Source: Lineus longissimus (Eukaryota; Nemertea; Pilidiophora; Heteronemertea; Lineidae). From it: a DNA stretch of 64,000 nucleotides. The notes beneath the pieces were generated by a model. It saw only the letters and a list, made by a program, of their open reading frames with translations, was not told where the DNA came from and made no database searches. The translations under genes and the position numbers were made by a program. Of this stretch, positions 43,892-54,235 are shown one piece after another. The first letter of the stretch is position 1; every line of letters begins with the position of its first letter. Location: the NCBI RefSeq assembly GCF_910592395.1, contig NC_088316.1, forward strand, positions 4,776,001-4,840,000, in the 5' to 3' direction.

Positions 43892-46795
43892 AAGCTAATT
43901 TAACCTGCTTAAAATAGGTGTGCATCTTTAACCAAACTATCGTTAACTATACTTCCATGAGACCAACATTTTGAAAAAGACGAAATATTATTTAAAAATA
44001 GTTTTGATTGTTAAAGTTTGTCTAAAATCGGTAAAACCTAAATATGGAAAACTTCATGAACAACAAAAAACCCTTTGTTTAGTTTTGAATCCATGGCATT
44101 ATAGTCGTAATGCCTACTTCAGCATGCATGTACATGTAATACTGCCTTTTTGACCAAAGAGGTGAATGGAGAGGCAAATAATTGTTGTACAATGATGTAC
44201 AGGGAAATGTACAAAAAACAAAATAGAGCAGAAATTTAAAAATCGATGTTTCTTTCTTCATTGTTCTACCATACATGTAGATGTTAGTTCTATTGTTCAG
44301 GCACCAAGGCTGCATAATGTCCCACTAGCCATGTTAGCGTAACTTGTTTTAGATTTAGTAGAGGCTAAAAACCACTGTGTATTTTCGTGGTACGTCTCCG
44401 ATCATAAACCGACCCGGGAAGGCAAGTCATTTCTCAGCGCGCATTGTGGTAAGCGGTGCCCACCTCTGCAGCAATCATACTTTATCTAAGCTGTCAATGG
44501 AATATGGTACTTGGACGGAATGGGTTGTCTCATTTAGAATCGCCGCCCGCAAATATAACGCCAGGTAACTTGGTTACCGATGTCGGAAAACATTTAAGAA
44601 AAAGAAAACGACGGATCAGCTGATATGTTGCCAAAAGGGAGTCTGGGATAATGCTAAGAATTCTTGACTCGTAAAAGTTTATAACGGTATAGACATTGTC
44701 ATGTGCCCATATAACAAATCGAGCTCTCGAGCTAAAGAAATACAGCGATGTGACACCTTTCTGTTTGAGCGAAGTTTCGAGTCAAAGTACTTTTAGGTTA
44801 AAGAAGATATGATAAAACTCTTGGCTAACAATAAAGTGTGTTGACGACCGTATTGAGCTTTTTGTCTCGTTTTGTATCAAAAGAACAGAACACGATTTGC
44901 AACAGACATTTGATAACGTTCAGAATAAATATAATGTTTTCTTTCGATGATTTTTCTTACCACGAAAAGGTTACTTTTGCCTGATGGTGAATTTTGGTCG
45001 AATCGACACCATGCAGTCATCCAAACAAAAAGTGTCTTTCCTAACATCTCCGCCAGCAGGTATTAAAAAAACACAAAGAAGTTATTAACTAGGTGACAAA
45101 ATCCAACTACTAAGTGAAGCAAAAAAATATTATTGTATCGAGGGTCTTGTCGGTTGATTTGAAGAAAAGGGATAAAACCTCTCAATTTATTCACCACCCT
45201 CAAACCATCAAAACGATTACGGGTGGATTAAAACTGTTAGATGAGGTATATGACCAAAGACACCCAAATAAACCTACTTTGTTGCAGAAATATTGCAAAA
45301 AGTAAAAGCCTGTTGAATATAACTAAAGTTATACTGTAAAAGTGACGTTAATGTTAAACAAACGCTATAATTGAGCTCAGCTACATGTGTCTTTATTATT
45401 GGCATTATGGTAGTTACTCAGAATCAAACGTACATGTATAACATTTGTTTGTGTCATAAGTATCTTACCTTAGGCGAGTTGGATCGTCTTGGGAATATCT
45501 GACAAACAAAGGCGCTCGTACTGCGAACAGAAGAGCAAAAGCCGTGTCATATTTAACGGTACTGTCATATTATAAAGTCAGGTTCTTTCGCCAGAAGATT
45601 GTCAGTGAACCCGTTGGCAGTTTTAGAAATACCACAATGTTATAAAATGCGGGTACATTTTATCTATCTCTATCGTCCTCGTCGTTTTTTTTTGTCAGAC
45701 TCCCGGAAACGTTTTGTCTAGATGACAAAATGCCACCCTGGCGAACCAGCGTCTACTATCCCCGCGGACACTCCAGTTGTCTGCGGATAATAGCGATCTC
45801 ATTGTGAGTGAAACCAACAAGGCACGTGAAGGGACTTAAGTTGTATCCCAAGAGATTTGATATAGTTCATATGGTGGCTATTTTCACTTTATATTTTGAT
45901 CAATAGATATAATTTGAACATAATTTGAACAGAAAGTAATAAGATTTCGCTCTTGCGAGCAAACAAATAATGACGTCTTCTAACATTTGCAAACAACGTA
46001 CACTCTTACTTTCAAATACGCTCAGGGGATGCCCTTATTCATAATAACCAGATGGAAATACTTTCAATTTGATAGCTCAATCGTGCGAATATTGGATTAT
46101 TTCCCATGCCCGAGCCAGCATATATATATGACGAGGCGGTTAGATATGCCATTCATTGTTCATGGTGTTTGCGGGCATTCTCATAATATCTCACTAACTT
46201 TGTTATCTCTACCTATAAAGTCACTTTTATTAATGTATATTATGCATACATGGTATCACACTGTTCATTGTGTATCTAGACTTTACACCTCTGTAATAAC
46301 CAAATGGTTATAACTACTATAATGGACGTAGAGCTGAAATAGTTTGTCACACATCTCCTCCGTCAGTTCAGATCGGATGACCTCAAAACTTTTCCTGAAA
46401 GTTGTGGTTGATATGAAGATGGTCCTCGCCGAGTTAAATGGGTAAACTTTGCAGCGATCTCGGAGAAATAGAATTTTTTGTTCTTTCTATATATGGGCAT
46501 ACTCATTAACATAAGGGGCCATTTCAGCAGGTCCACCCACTATGCTCGCGGCATTTGTTGTACTAAGTTCGTAACTTCCCGCCATTGCCTCTTCACCATT
46601 CGCGAAATAGTTCGTCAAAATGGAGTGGAGTTTGATTTTTCCGGTCACAAACCCTCAGACCAATCAACCCATATCACCCAGATTGTCCCAATCATCAAAT
46701 TCAAGACAACATCACAACCCCCAGACATATCATTTCATTTCACCCAAATTGTCCCAACCCCACAGTAAGCCAACACCCTAAAACAACCCGCGCCA
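43892..46795. other. unique stretch, no gene seen
   Basis: No known domain appears in any frame. A lysine-rich 63-codon frame at 45114-45305 opens at GTG and lacks an ATG. Several TACATGTA sites occur. Confidence 0.4.
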
Positions 46796-46840
46796 CGGGT
46801 ATTATGCTAGTATACAGAATAAATGAAATTGAAATTGTTG
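46796..46840 (+). mobile_element. possible retrotransposon 3' end
   Basis: ACGGGTATTATGCTAGTATA, then CAGAATAAATGAAATTGAAA, has an AATAAA signal (46818-46823) followed by a GAAATT repeat, as at the 3' end of some LINEs. The preceding C/A-rich DNA has no reverse transcriptase. Weak. Confidence 0.2.
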
Positions 46841-47153
46841 GAAAGGTTTTCAGGGGATGTCTGACTGATCGAAAGATGTAGATCATCGTTCTCCCGGTTG
46901 TTAGAGACGCTGCGCGCACTTTCGACTACCCCTTCCGACTTCATCTCCGGACATGAATAACAGTGATATATTCGATTTAATATAATTGACCAGGATTTTC
47001 GTATTGATATCCTGCAAGCATCTTTACAGTGATACTTTAAAGTCTAACTTTGACCGGTGCATAAGACGGACAGTGATGTCGTCATCCAAGTCGTAGACCA
47101 GTACTACGACATCTACTACGTGAGTACTACGACTTTACTATTTCCACCTAAAG
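46841..47153. other. short gap with CTACGAC repeats
   Basis: Near 47088-47140, GTACTACGAC-like units and one inverted AGTCGTAG occur. Otherwise unremarkable. Confidence 0.4.
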
Positions 47154-47277
47154 GCCTCACACACTCGTGCGTAAATCGAACGATTAACGCACAAGTGTAA
47201 ACACGATTTACAAATCACTCCTCCCTCTTTCCTTCTGATCCTTGAATTGCTCTGATTTACACACTAGTGTGTGGGGG
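47154..47277. mobile_element. short TIR element (MITE-like), 124 bp
   Basis: CCTCACACACTCGTGCGTAA followed by ATC pairs with GATTTACACACTAGTGTGTG followed by GGGG, allowing three or four mismatches. The interior repeats ACGCACAAGTGTAAACACGA. No target duplication is obvious. Confidence 0.5.
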
Positions 47278-47302
47278 CTGTTATCCTCGATCAGGAAATA
47301 TA

Positions 47303-47798
47303 AGAGAGGTTAAGAAGTCTTACGATAAACGCTAATGCTAACTTTATTGATGTCAGCATGTTACCACCTGACGAAGTCAATAACGCACACCGCTTATCTT
47401 GCCCCACCGCGCAAAATATTTTTTTCTGTGATAGACTATTATGAGGGGTAACAGTTTGATGGTCAGTTACGAAGCCGTAACTCATCCACAATGTCGTCGT
47501 CTTCAACAGGAAAAAGTGATCCATATATTATTGGCCAACAGTGTAGATAATATATAATGGTAGGATTCTCCTTCGAAATCATCATTATAAAAAAACTGAT
47601 TACGGAAGGCCAAGGGCGATGACATAAGATACCAGCAGACGTTGATAAGGAGGCCTGTGACTCACAATCAATGACAATAGCGTTTGCATTCTTGGTAAGT
47701 TCGCATCTTAACCTAACAAAGGTAATTTTTGCACGGTAACGATATTGACGTCAATAAAGTTGGCATTAGTGTTTATCGTAGCACTTCTTAACCTCTCT
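47303..47798. mobile_element. TIR element (MITE-like), 496 bp with ~63-bp TIRs
   Basis: The left end AGAGAGGTTAAGAAGTCTTA, then CGATAAACGCTAATGCTAAC, TTTATTGATGTCA and GTTACC, is matched by the inverse at 47734-47798 ending CTTCTTAACCTCTCT, with about six substitutions. No frame in the interior matches a transposase. The target duplication is unclear. Confidence 0.7.
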
Positions 47799-48667
47799 AT
47801 TATTGTGCAGGCGCACGCAGTTATATCAGGGTTCAAAACGTTCGTCAGAAATATGAATCGGATTTTTTTTGATAGACATGTAAGAAGGCTGTGATTCTCT
47901 AACTCTCGCTCAAAGTAGGAGTCGTTTAAGAAGTGCAACCTCTGTAATCGCCTTATCTCCCAGTAATACTAAAAGACAGCGCGTATATTCGTTATAACAC
48001 TAGGCTTTGAGTTCACAGTAAGCGAGGAAAAAACCAGAACACCGAAACATGGTGAAAGCACGCAAGATGCCGAAAAGATTTTTTTGTGATAAAATAGCTC
48101 TTGTAATGTTATTAAATCCGTCTACCGATGAGGCATCTACTCTTTCAAAGCTTTCCTTTCGTGTTCTGTTTGAACACTGATGAAAAAAATCCAAGATTCC
48201 CTGAAGGATTTTTGAAGATGTGTTACGGCAGAAGGTGAGGACTTTGAGCAAATATCATACGCTAGTTAATCTTCCCGTAATAATATACAGGTTACGCAAC
48301 CCTTAAGAAGAGAGACACACGCGCGACTTTATCGAAAACTTATTTGAAAATCCTCCCAAAATCTCGTAAAACTAAGCAAAGGAGACGATTCACCAGTGTC
48401 GTATATTAATGAATTAGCATGGAACTTGATGATACCACGGGCTTTCGTAGTTCGTACGTCGTCATTCGCAGGAGTTGCAAAACCTGCCTATTGTCATTCT
48501 GACATTCAATATTTTCAGTGTATCAATTTTGAGTCGGATAAACTTCAGGGAATCTCTTGCATCTGGTGCTACTTGTAATTATGCAGTATAATGCCGTCAA
48601 CTCTGATGACTAATGCCACTTGACTCGTTTGCGTCAGCTAGGTACATTGTACAGTGCATGCGGAAAT
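47799..48667. other. unique stretch, no gene seen
   Basis: No recognised feature. Confidence 0.4.
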
Positions 48668-50366
48668 AATGAGGAACCGACGAAACTAATCCGCGAAGTG
48701 GCGCTGATACACAAATCGGTCACGACGGCGTCATTGAAAGCGAGGCCAACGTTAATTTCCATTTATTTTGGAAAATATACCCGGATTTCTCTGACCAATA
48801 TATCAGAACCTCTTCGTTAAATTTCAAAGTTTCGATATCTAGTATGGAGAATAGTAGTGAATAAACAGATCCTAAAACATTTGAAATACAAATTCTATCA
48901 AAAACATACTTAATTTGATTGATAAACTTCATTATTTACCTCTAGAACAGAGCGAATGGCGACGTCATGCCTTGTGAATGTCGAGTCTGAAATGACGTTG
49001 AGACGCTGCACGACGTCACAGTCATTGTTTTAACCTGGCTGTGAGTCAGCGCCTCCGTTCTAGGGTAGTTGATAAAGCTTGGAATCAGTGAAACCTTGGA
49101 ACCAGTGATAAACCTTGGAATCAGTCCTAAAAATGCATAAAAACATGAAATAATGCCATTCGAACCTAACGTGGTTACGAATCAACATTTGGAGCTTATT
49201 CTTACATGATCAGATCGGAATTTTATGGTAATTTAGAAATCTGTCGCATATCCGATTCAATAGTCTATATTTTAGAACAACCCAGTTGTACCTCGCCTCC
49301 AGTGTACAGTACTGATCTCCCAAATATGGGAAGACACGCCCACCACACACCCATAATATGGACCAATAGCGCTCCGCTTATAAATACGCCACCACCACGC
49401 GGGGCCTATTTGAACTACGGATCGGTCTGTTCATACAGGGTGATACAGAGAAAATTGGGGGCCTGTCATGCATTATGCATGGATAGGGTTGACGACTATG
49501 TCTAGGCCTAATTGTCTATGATTGACTGATATTTTATAACAAACGATGAATAAAAGAAGCCTAGTCATGTATGTTTATTACCGAAGTTTGCGGATGAAAA
49601 TTTCCTTCGCCGTGAGCGATTTCTTACATCTTCCAGTACGCATCGAGGGATGCAGAGATCTTTGTGACGTCACCAGTTCTAAGCGGTTTTTTTATTCACG
49701 TGTGTGTTTGTCCTATGATCTCGTGCATCCAGTACCGAGCATAATACTTTATCGTCTATGGAATACAAAACAATCATAAAAACTAATTTTTGCTTCCATT
49801 GAAGAGAAATAAAATATTTTAACGACCACAACGCATTGCCAATTGATGACGTCATCCTCCACATTAAAAATGTTGGCTTCTGAACTAACTGGCAAATTGC
49901 TATCAATAAAGTCAGCTGGGACGAGACTGTCAGTTGGGAGGGTATAAATCGTGGAAGGAACGCACCCAGTTTCCCGCGCTATTTGCACAGTGATTCCATG
50001 GTTTACATTGAATATTCCAAGGTTTATCAGTGTTTCCAAGGTTTCACTAATTCCATACTTTATCAACTACCCCGTTCTAGGGGTGAATATCATAAAGTTT
50101 ATCAATCGACTTATTAGTATGTTCCTCACGGAATTTGTATTTCAAACGATTTAGGATCTGTTTATTCACTACTATTCTCCATACTAGATATCGAAACTTT
50201 GAAATTTAACGAAGAGGTTCTGATATATTGGTCAGAGAAGTCGGGGTATATTTTCCAAAATAAATGGAAATAAACGTTGGCCTCACTTTCAATAACGCCT
50301 TCGTGACCGAGTTGTGTATCAGCGCCACGTCGCGGGCTAGTTTCCGCGCCGGTACCTCATTGATGT
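48668..50366. repeat. large inverted duplication with ~350-bp arms
   Basis: The left arm (48668-49121) and right arm (~50013-50366) are inverted copies. Shared blocks are GTGGCGCTGATACACAA, TCCATTTATTTTGGAAAATA, ACCAATATATCAGAACCTC, a long identical run over GTTTCGATATCTAGTATGG, TTTGAAATACAAATTC, TAGTTGATAAAG and 19-bp AAACCTTGGAATCAGTGAT units near the inner ends. The left arm carries an extra ~110 bp (48950-49060) rich in GACGTC. The 890-bp centre is unique. The copied frame ending ISEPLR is open in both arms, but the eight differences over 126 bases are all amino-acid-changing, which argues against selection on that frame. Confidence 0.75.
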
Positions 50367-50565
50367 ATTTGACCTGATAAAGTATAGGTTCATCTGTACA
50401 TCCAATGAACTCCAGTGTTGCACACGCTTGATAGATATTCGCGATTTTTTTGGAAGTGTTGTCCCATATGTGGATCAGTTGGCGTCGGTGGCGCTCCCCT
50501 CGCAAACAGTGTACAAATTCCCTGGCATGATATTCGACAGAAGGTATAGTAGATCTTAAAAGCAA
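50206..50565 (-). other. 119-codon open frame at the right arm edge, not supported as a gene
   Basis: The frame runs through the right arm of the inverted duplication into unique DNA. It reads charged, fairly protein-like sequence (for example a HIWDNTSKKIANIYQ segment), but I recognise no domain. The part shared with the left arm shows no purifying selection. It could be a relic exon. Confidence 0.15.
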
Positions 50566-50566
50566 G

Positions 50567-52214
50567 TCTGGTGATACGGCTTCAAGCCAGGAAATGATGC
50601 AGGTATTTTAGGTGTATATTTTCACAGCTGGTCTTGCCAAATACTAGTAACATATAAAACATTCTTATACGACCCACCTGCTGGCTAAGTACGGATGAGA
50701 GAACTAACGCTATCATTTCTCTACGAATAGATTGACAATTCCAATAATCTGATAACATGTCGGGAAAAGGTTGTTATGCCATGCGAAGGCGTATACGATT
50801 GCCGGTGCTCAAATACTCTGGTCAATATCATAAGATTTGACTCTATCTGAGAGGCAATCCTTTTGAAGGGATGAGCGCCTTTGAGCTATTTACCTAACCA
50901 TAGGAAGAGCTTGTATCTTCACAAAGGCACAAAAGATTGTATATGATCAAAGTTTGCTTTTTATATAGGAATAGCTTTTTGTGAGGATGGGATAACAGTA
51001 TACATGTTATAGCAGGTTAGACTCTAAATATCATTCACTGGCAATGCGAGGGAAATTTCATTCTACCTTTGGTTTCTTCTAAGAGTTAGAATTGGAAAAT
51101 GGCCAGCATAATCTTCAACTTCAATGAAATGATTGTGACCTTCGAAACATGTCAAAGCATTTTAGATTAAGAGAAACCCAAATCAAGCCTCAAAAGAAAG
51201 CAAACAAAAAATGAAATGAAGTTCACGTCTTCAAATTCTTTTAGGTGAAGTTAATCTTTATACATGTACATGTAACTTGATCAAGTTTCATCCCTTTATT
51301 AGATCGAAGATCAATCACCTGGGTCAATATGCCACTCTCTGACCGGCTGATCGTTATGTTTGTCCATCGGCGAGTTAATGATTTCTATCTTGCCCTCTCC
51401 ATTGAAGTTATACGGTCGTCCATGATATTGGGTGCACACCGTCTTTGTCTTAGGGGTGGAAGGATAGAATTTGAGAGAGGTCGAAGAGGGTTAGAGGTGC
51501 ATCGAGTTTCAGCGAGAGGCGAGTCAGTCTTGTTTGAAGGTCTTAACGTGGTAATAAAGTGGTGCGTATTTGTTTTAGAATTAGTGGTGTAATAGCTTTT
51601 CATACGGCTTCAGAGTAGAAAGGAGAATGTATATCGTTATCTTAGAGATCTTATTCTGCTGAGAATCCATTAAAAGAATTATTTTTTATTCCCCCAACAA
51701 CGTATAATATAAAAACTCACAAAAGCTGTTGGGAAACGTAAAGCTGTCGGGAAATGTCAAAATACCCTCAGGAAGTTTCTTCTAAATGTTCTCACAAATA
51801 AAGAATAAGGAATAAACAATGTCTGTCAGCGAATTATCTCCGAAGGTGTGGATAAAACGAGGCTAAATGGCCTACACATACGCCACAGCCTGTTATTTAG
51901 CCTTTGCCCTGATTCGTAGAACATTCAGTGACAAATGTGAGCGCATTTTACCCGTAAGCTTTAGCGGGTTATCATCATCATACGTTATTTGTTCGTTCAC
52001 CGATGAAAATGTACTTCTATCTACTATCAGAACTTTAAACATGTTTTCCGTATACATTGCAACACAACATCAGATGCGAATGTAAAGAAACGAGTGTGTT
52101 AAATATCGTTGTTGACTTTCTACCATTTTAACCGGTTGAGCCTAAGGGTGTATTCCTCAATAAAAAAAAGTTTCACTGTTACTTGGTACTGTAAACATAT
52201 GGTGAACGGAAAAC
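50567..52214. other. unique stretch, no gene seen
   Basis: The short frame at 51329-51592 (plus) and its shadow have no known motif. A 17-bp AAAGCTGTTGGGAAACG direct repeat lies near 51724. Confidence 0.4.
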
Positions 52215-52330
52215 TTTTCGTGCCTCTTCGAATTTTGGAATTCGCGGAAATTTCGGCCAAATAATCAAAACACGATTTCTTTGCGGATTGCGAAATTTCT
52301 TTTGGATTTTTCAATAATATAATATGCAAG
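52215..52330. repeat. AATTCGCGAAATTT-rich repeat, copy 1
   Basis: GAATTTTGGAATTCGCGGAA, then ATTTCGGCC and GATTGCGAAATTTCTTTTGG, has the CGCGAAA/TTTCGCG composition of two other blocks here (54165-54235, 57395-57590). I recall such CCCGCGAAAAT motifs as common interspersed repeats in marine invertebrates. Confidence 0.4.
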
Positions 52331-53841
52331 AATTTGGTGGTTTACGGTGTACAGTGGTACATATTTTAACGTAGAGACAAGTTTGTCTTGCAACTGGATG
52401 CCATTCCAGTTCATCCTATCTGTCTTAAATTATCTCCGAGGTTTTATTCATTCTAATAAAAAATCATGAGGAGCCGTTAGTTAATCATCAACAGTGATTG
52501 TCGTAGTCAATGAGTGGGCAGCTTTTTCCCAATTTATTCTTCGCTTGTTTCGTTAAAAAATTATTCTTTCTGAAAGTGTATGACGCTTTCCAATTGTTTT
52601 TCAACACTAGGATTGTTGAAAAACGTATTAGTCGTTCCTTCGCACGTATGCCAAGCACATAGTTTGTATGCAAGATACATACGGCCAATGTGACAATGTG
52701 ACCACACTGGGGTTGTTCTATATTATTCAGAACTGTTGATGATTAACTGTAAAAACAAATACTTATGATTGTCATGTTTTGAATTACAAAAAAGTCTTTG
52801 AGAAGTAGGCTAATTGCTCAGGAAAATTGGAAACAGTTAGCAACGTAGATGAGCTAATCGCCTAGTCAAATATTAATGATTATCATTCTTTAAATGAAAA
52901 TGAAGCATTTTTCGCAACTGCTCGATCATGTGCGCTCGGCTGCTCTCATTTAAAAATAGCTTGCAAAAAGTTGTTTCTGGTCACCTATGAATAACTACTG
53001 CGATTTGATGATATTAGACTCGAACAGTTTCCCACTTTTGTCGCCGCTGAACTGAGACGAAACAATTGGCTTACCGAATGGGAGAATTGGCAATTGAAAC
53101 ATTACCCACACGTGGCGTTGGCATCAACTAACTGCACTCGCCGCCATCGCGGCTAATTTGAACTAGCAAATAGAAGCTAAAAAAACTGCTTGTCTCTGTA
53201 GAAAGATGGGAATTTCGAAACCAAAATGGCTGTTTTTTTAATCGAAACGCTCTCACCGACAACGTATACTTCTTTAGGGAATTCCGTTAACTATGTTAAA
53301 TAAAGGTAATTAAATTTCAAACACTTGTGACAGTGCCTGCTTGTGGGGGCTCGTTGAGTACGGTTAGTCGTCAGTGTCGCGAGAAATACTAGCCATCTTA
53401 CTATAATTGGCAACATGACCGGTGTGAAGGAAATCTTGGTATTGCACCACGAACACACCAGTGTACCCATTATGAGAATGCAACAGCGTAAACTTTGCAT
53501 TAACTCGTTATCATACAGCAGATTGATATAATATGTGATTTTATGTTATTTAACCTATATGCCAGCTCTCATAATAGCAGTTTCAAGTGCCCCCGCCGGT
53601 AACAGGATATTATACCAATGAAAGCTCATCCTGAAGCGTTTCATGACTTAATCCGTCTTCGAACAATATACGACAGAGTGTTGGAGTAATTCTGCTGGAG
53701 GGAGAACAAAAGAACTGCTTAACGCCGATCATGGAAAATATATCTGTACGAAGTCAGGCTGTACGAAAGGTAAGGCGATGCGGTACAATCGTTAATTACC
53801 AAAAGGGAATGCGATGTCAGAACAAACTGATATAAAGTCCA
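52331..53841. other. unique stretch, no gene seen
   Basis: No recognised gene or repeat. The final part precedes the ribozyme-like core and could be a decayed retroelement, but no frame shows it. Confidence 0.35.
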
Positions 53842-53870
53842 CTGATGACGGCTTTCGGGTAAAGCCGAAA
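53842..53870 (+). ncRNA. hammerhead-ribozyme-like core, partial
   Basis: CTGATGA (53842-53848) is followed by a strong stem-loop, CGGCTTT / CGGGT / AAAGCCG (53849-53867), and then GAAA (53867-53870). This is the order of the hammerhead catalytic core: CUGAUGA, stem II, GAAA. Small hammerheads are known in Penelope-like and other retroelements of invertebrates. Against it: the G of GAAA also pairs in stem II, and I cannot find convincing stems I and III with a UH cleavage site. It may be a decayed ribozyme or the tail motif of a retroelement. Confidence 0.3.
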
Positions 53871-54164
53871 TATTTGGTAGAGAATTTCGAACAATACTTG
53901 TGACAAAATAACTATAATTTTAAATAAGAAGCAATAATTGGCCAGGCTGCTACGTGTACTGTCATGAACATACATGTAGCCACCTTCAATACTTAGAGGG
54001 AGAGAAAGCCTTCATAATATCATACTTAAACACGCAAAATGTTCGCGCCTTTCTGCTTTAGCAAATTCCGACTTATGATTGACATTCATGACATTTATTT
54101 TGGCGTACGTACATGTAACGAACTTTCTAAAATACTTTCTCAACCATATTTTCAATTTTTGCGT
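53871..54164. other. spacer, no feature seen
   Basis: No recognised feature. Confidence 0.4.
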
Positions 54165-54235
54165 ATCGTAATAATTCGCGAAATCCATGAAAATATACCG
54201 CCCGCGAAAATTTTGCGGTTTACAATATTTCACAC
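54165..54235. repeat. AATTCGCGAAATTT-rich repeat, copy 2
   Basis: TAATAATTCGCGAAATCCAT, GAAAATATACCGCCCGCGAA and AATTTTGCGGTTTACA match the pattern at 57395-57590, where ATTCGCGAACTAATATTT, GCGCCCGCAAAAATTATGAG and GTTTGCAGGA occur in the same order. Confidence 0.5.
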
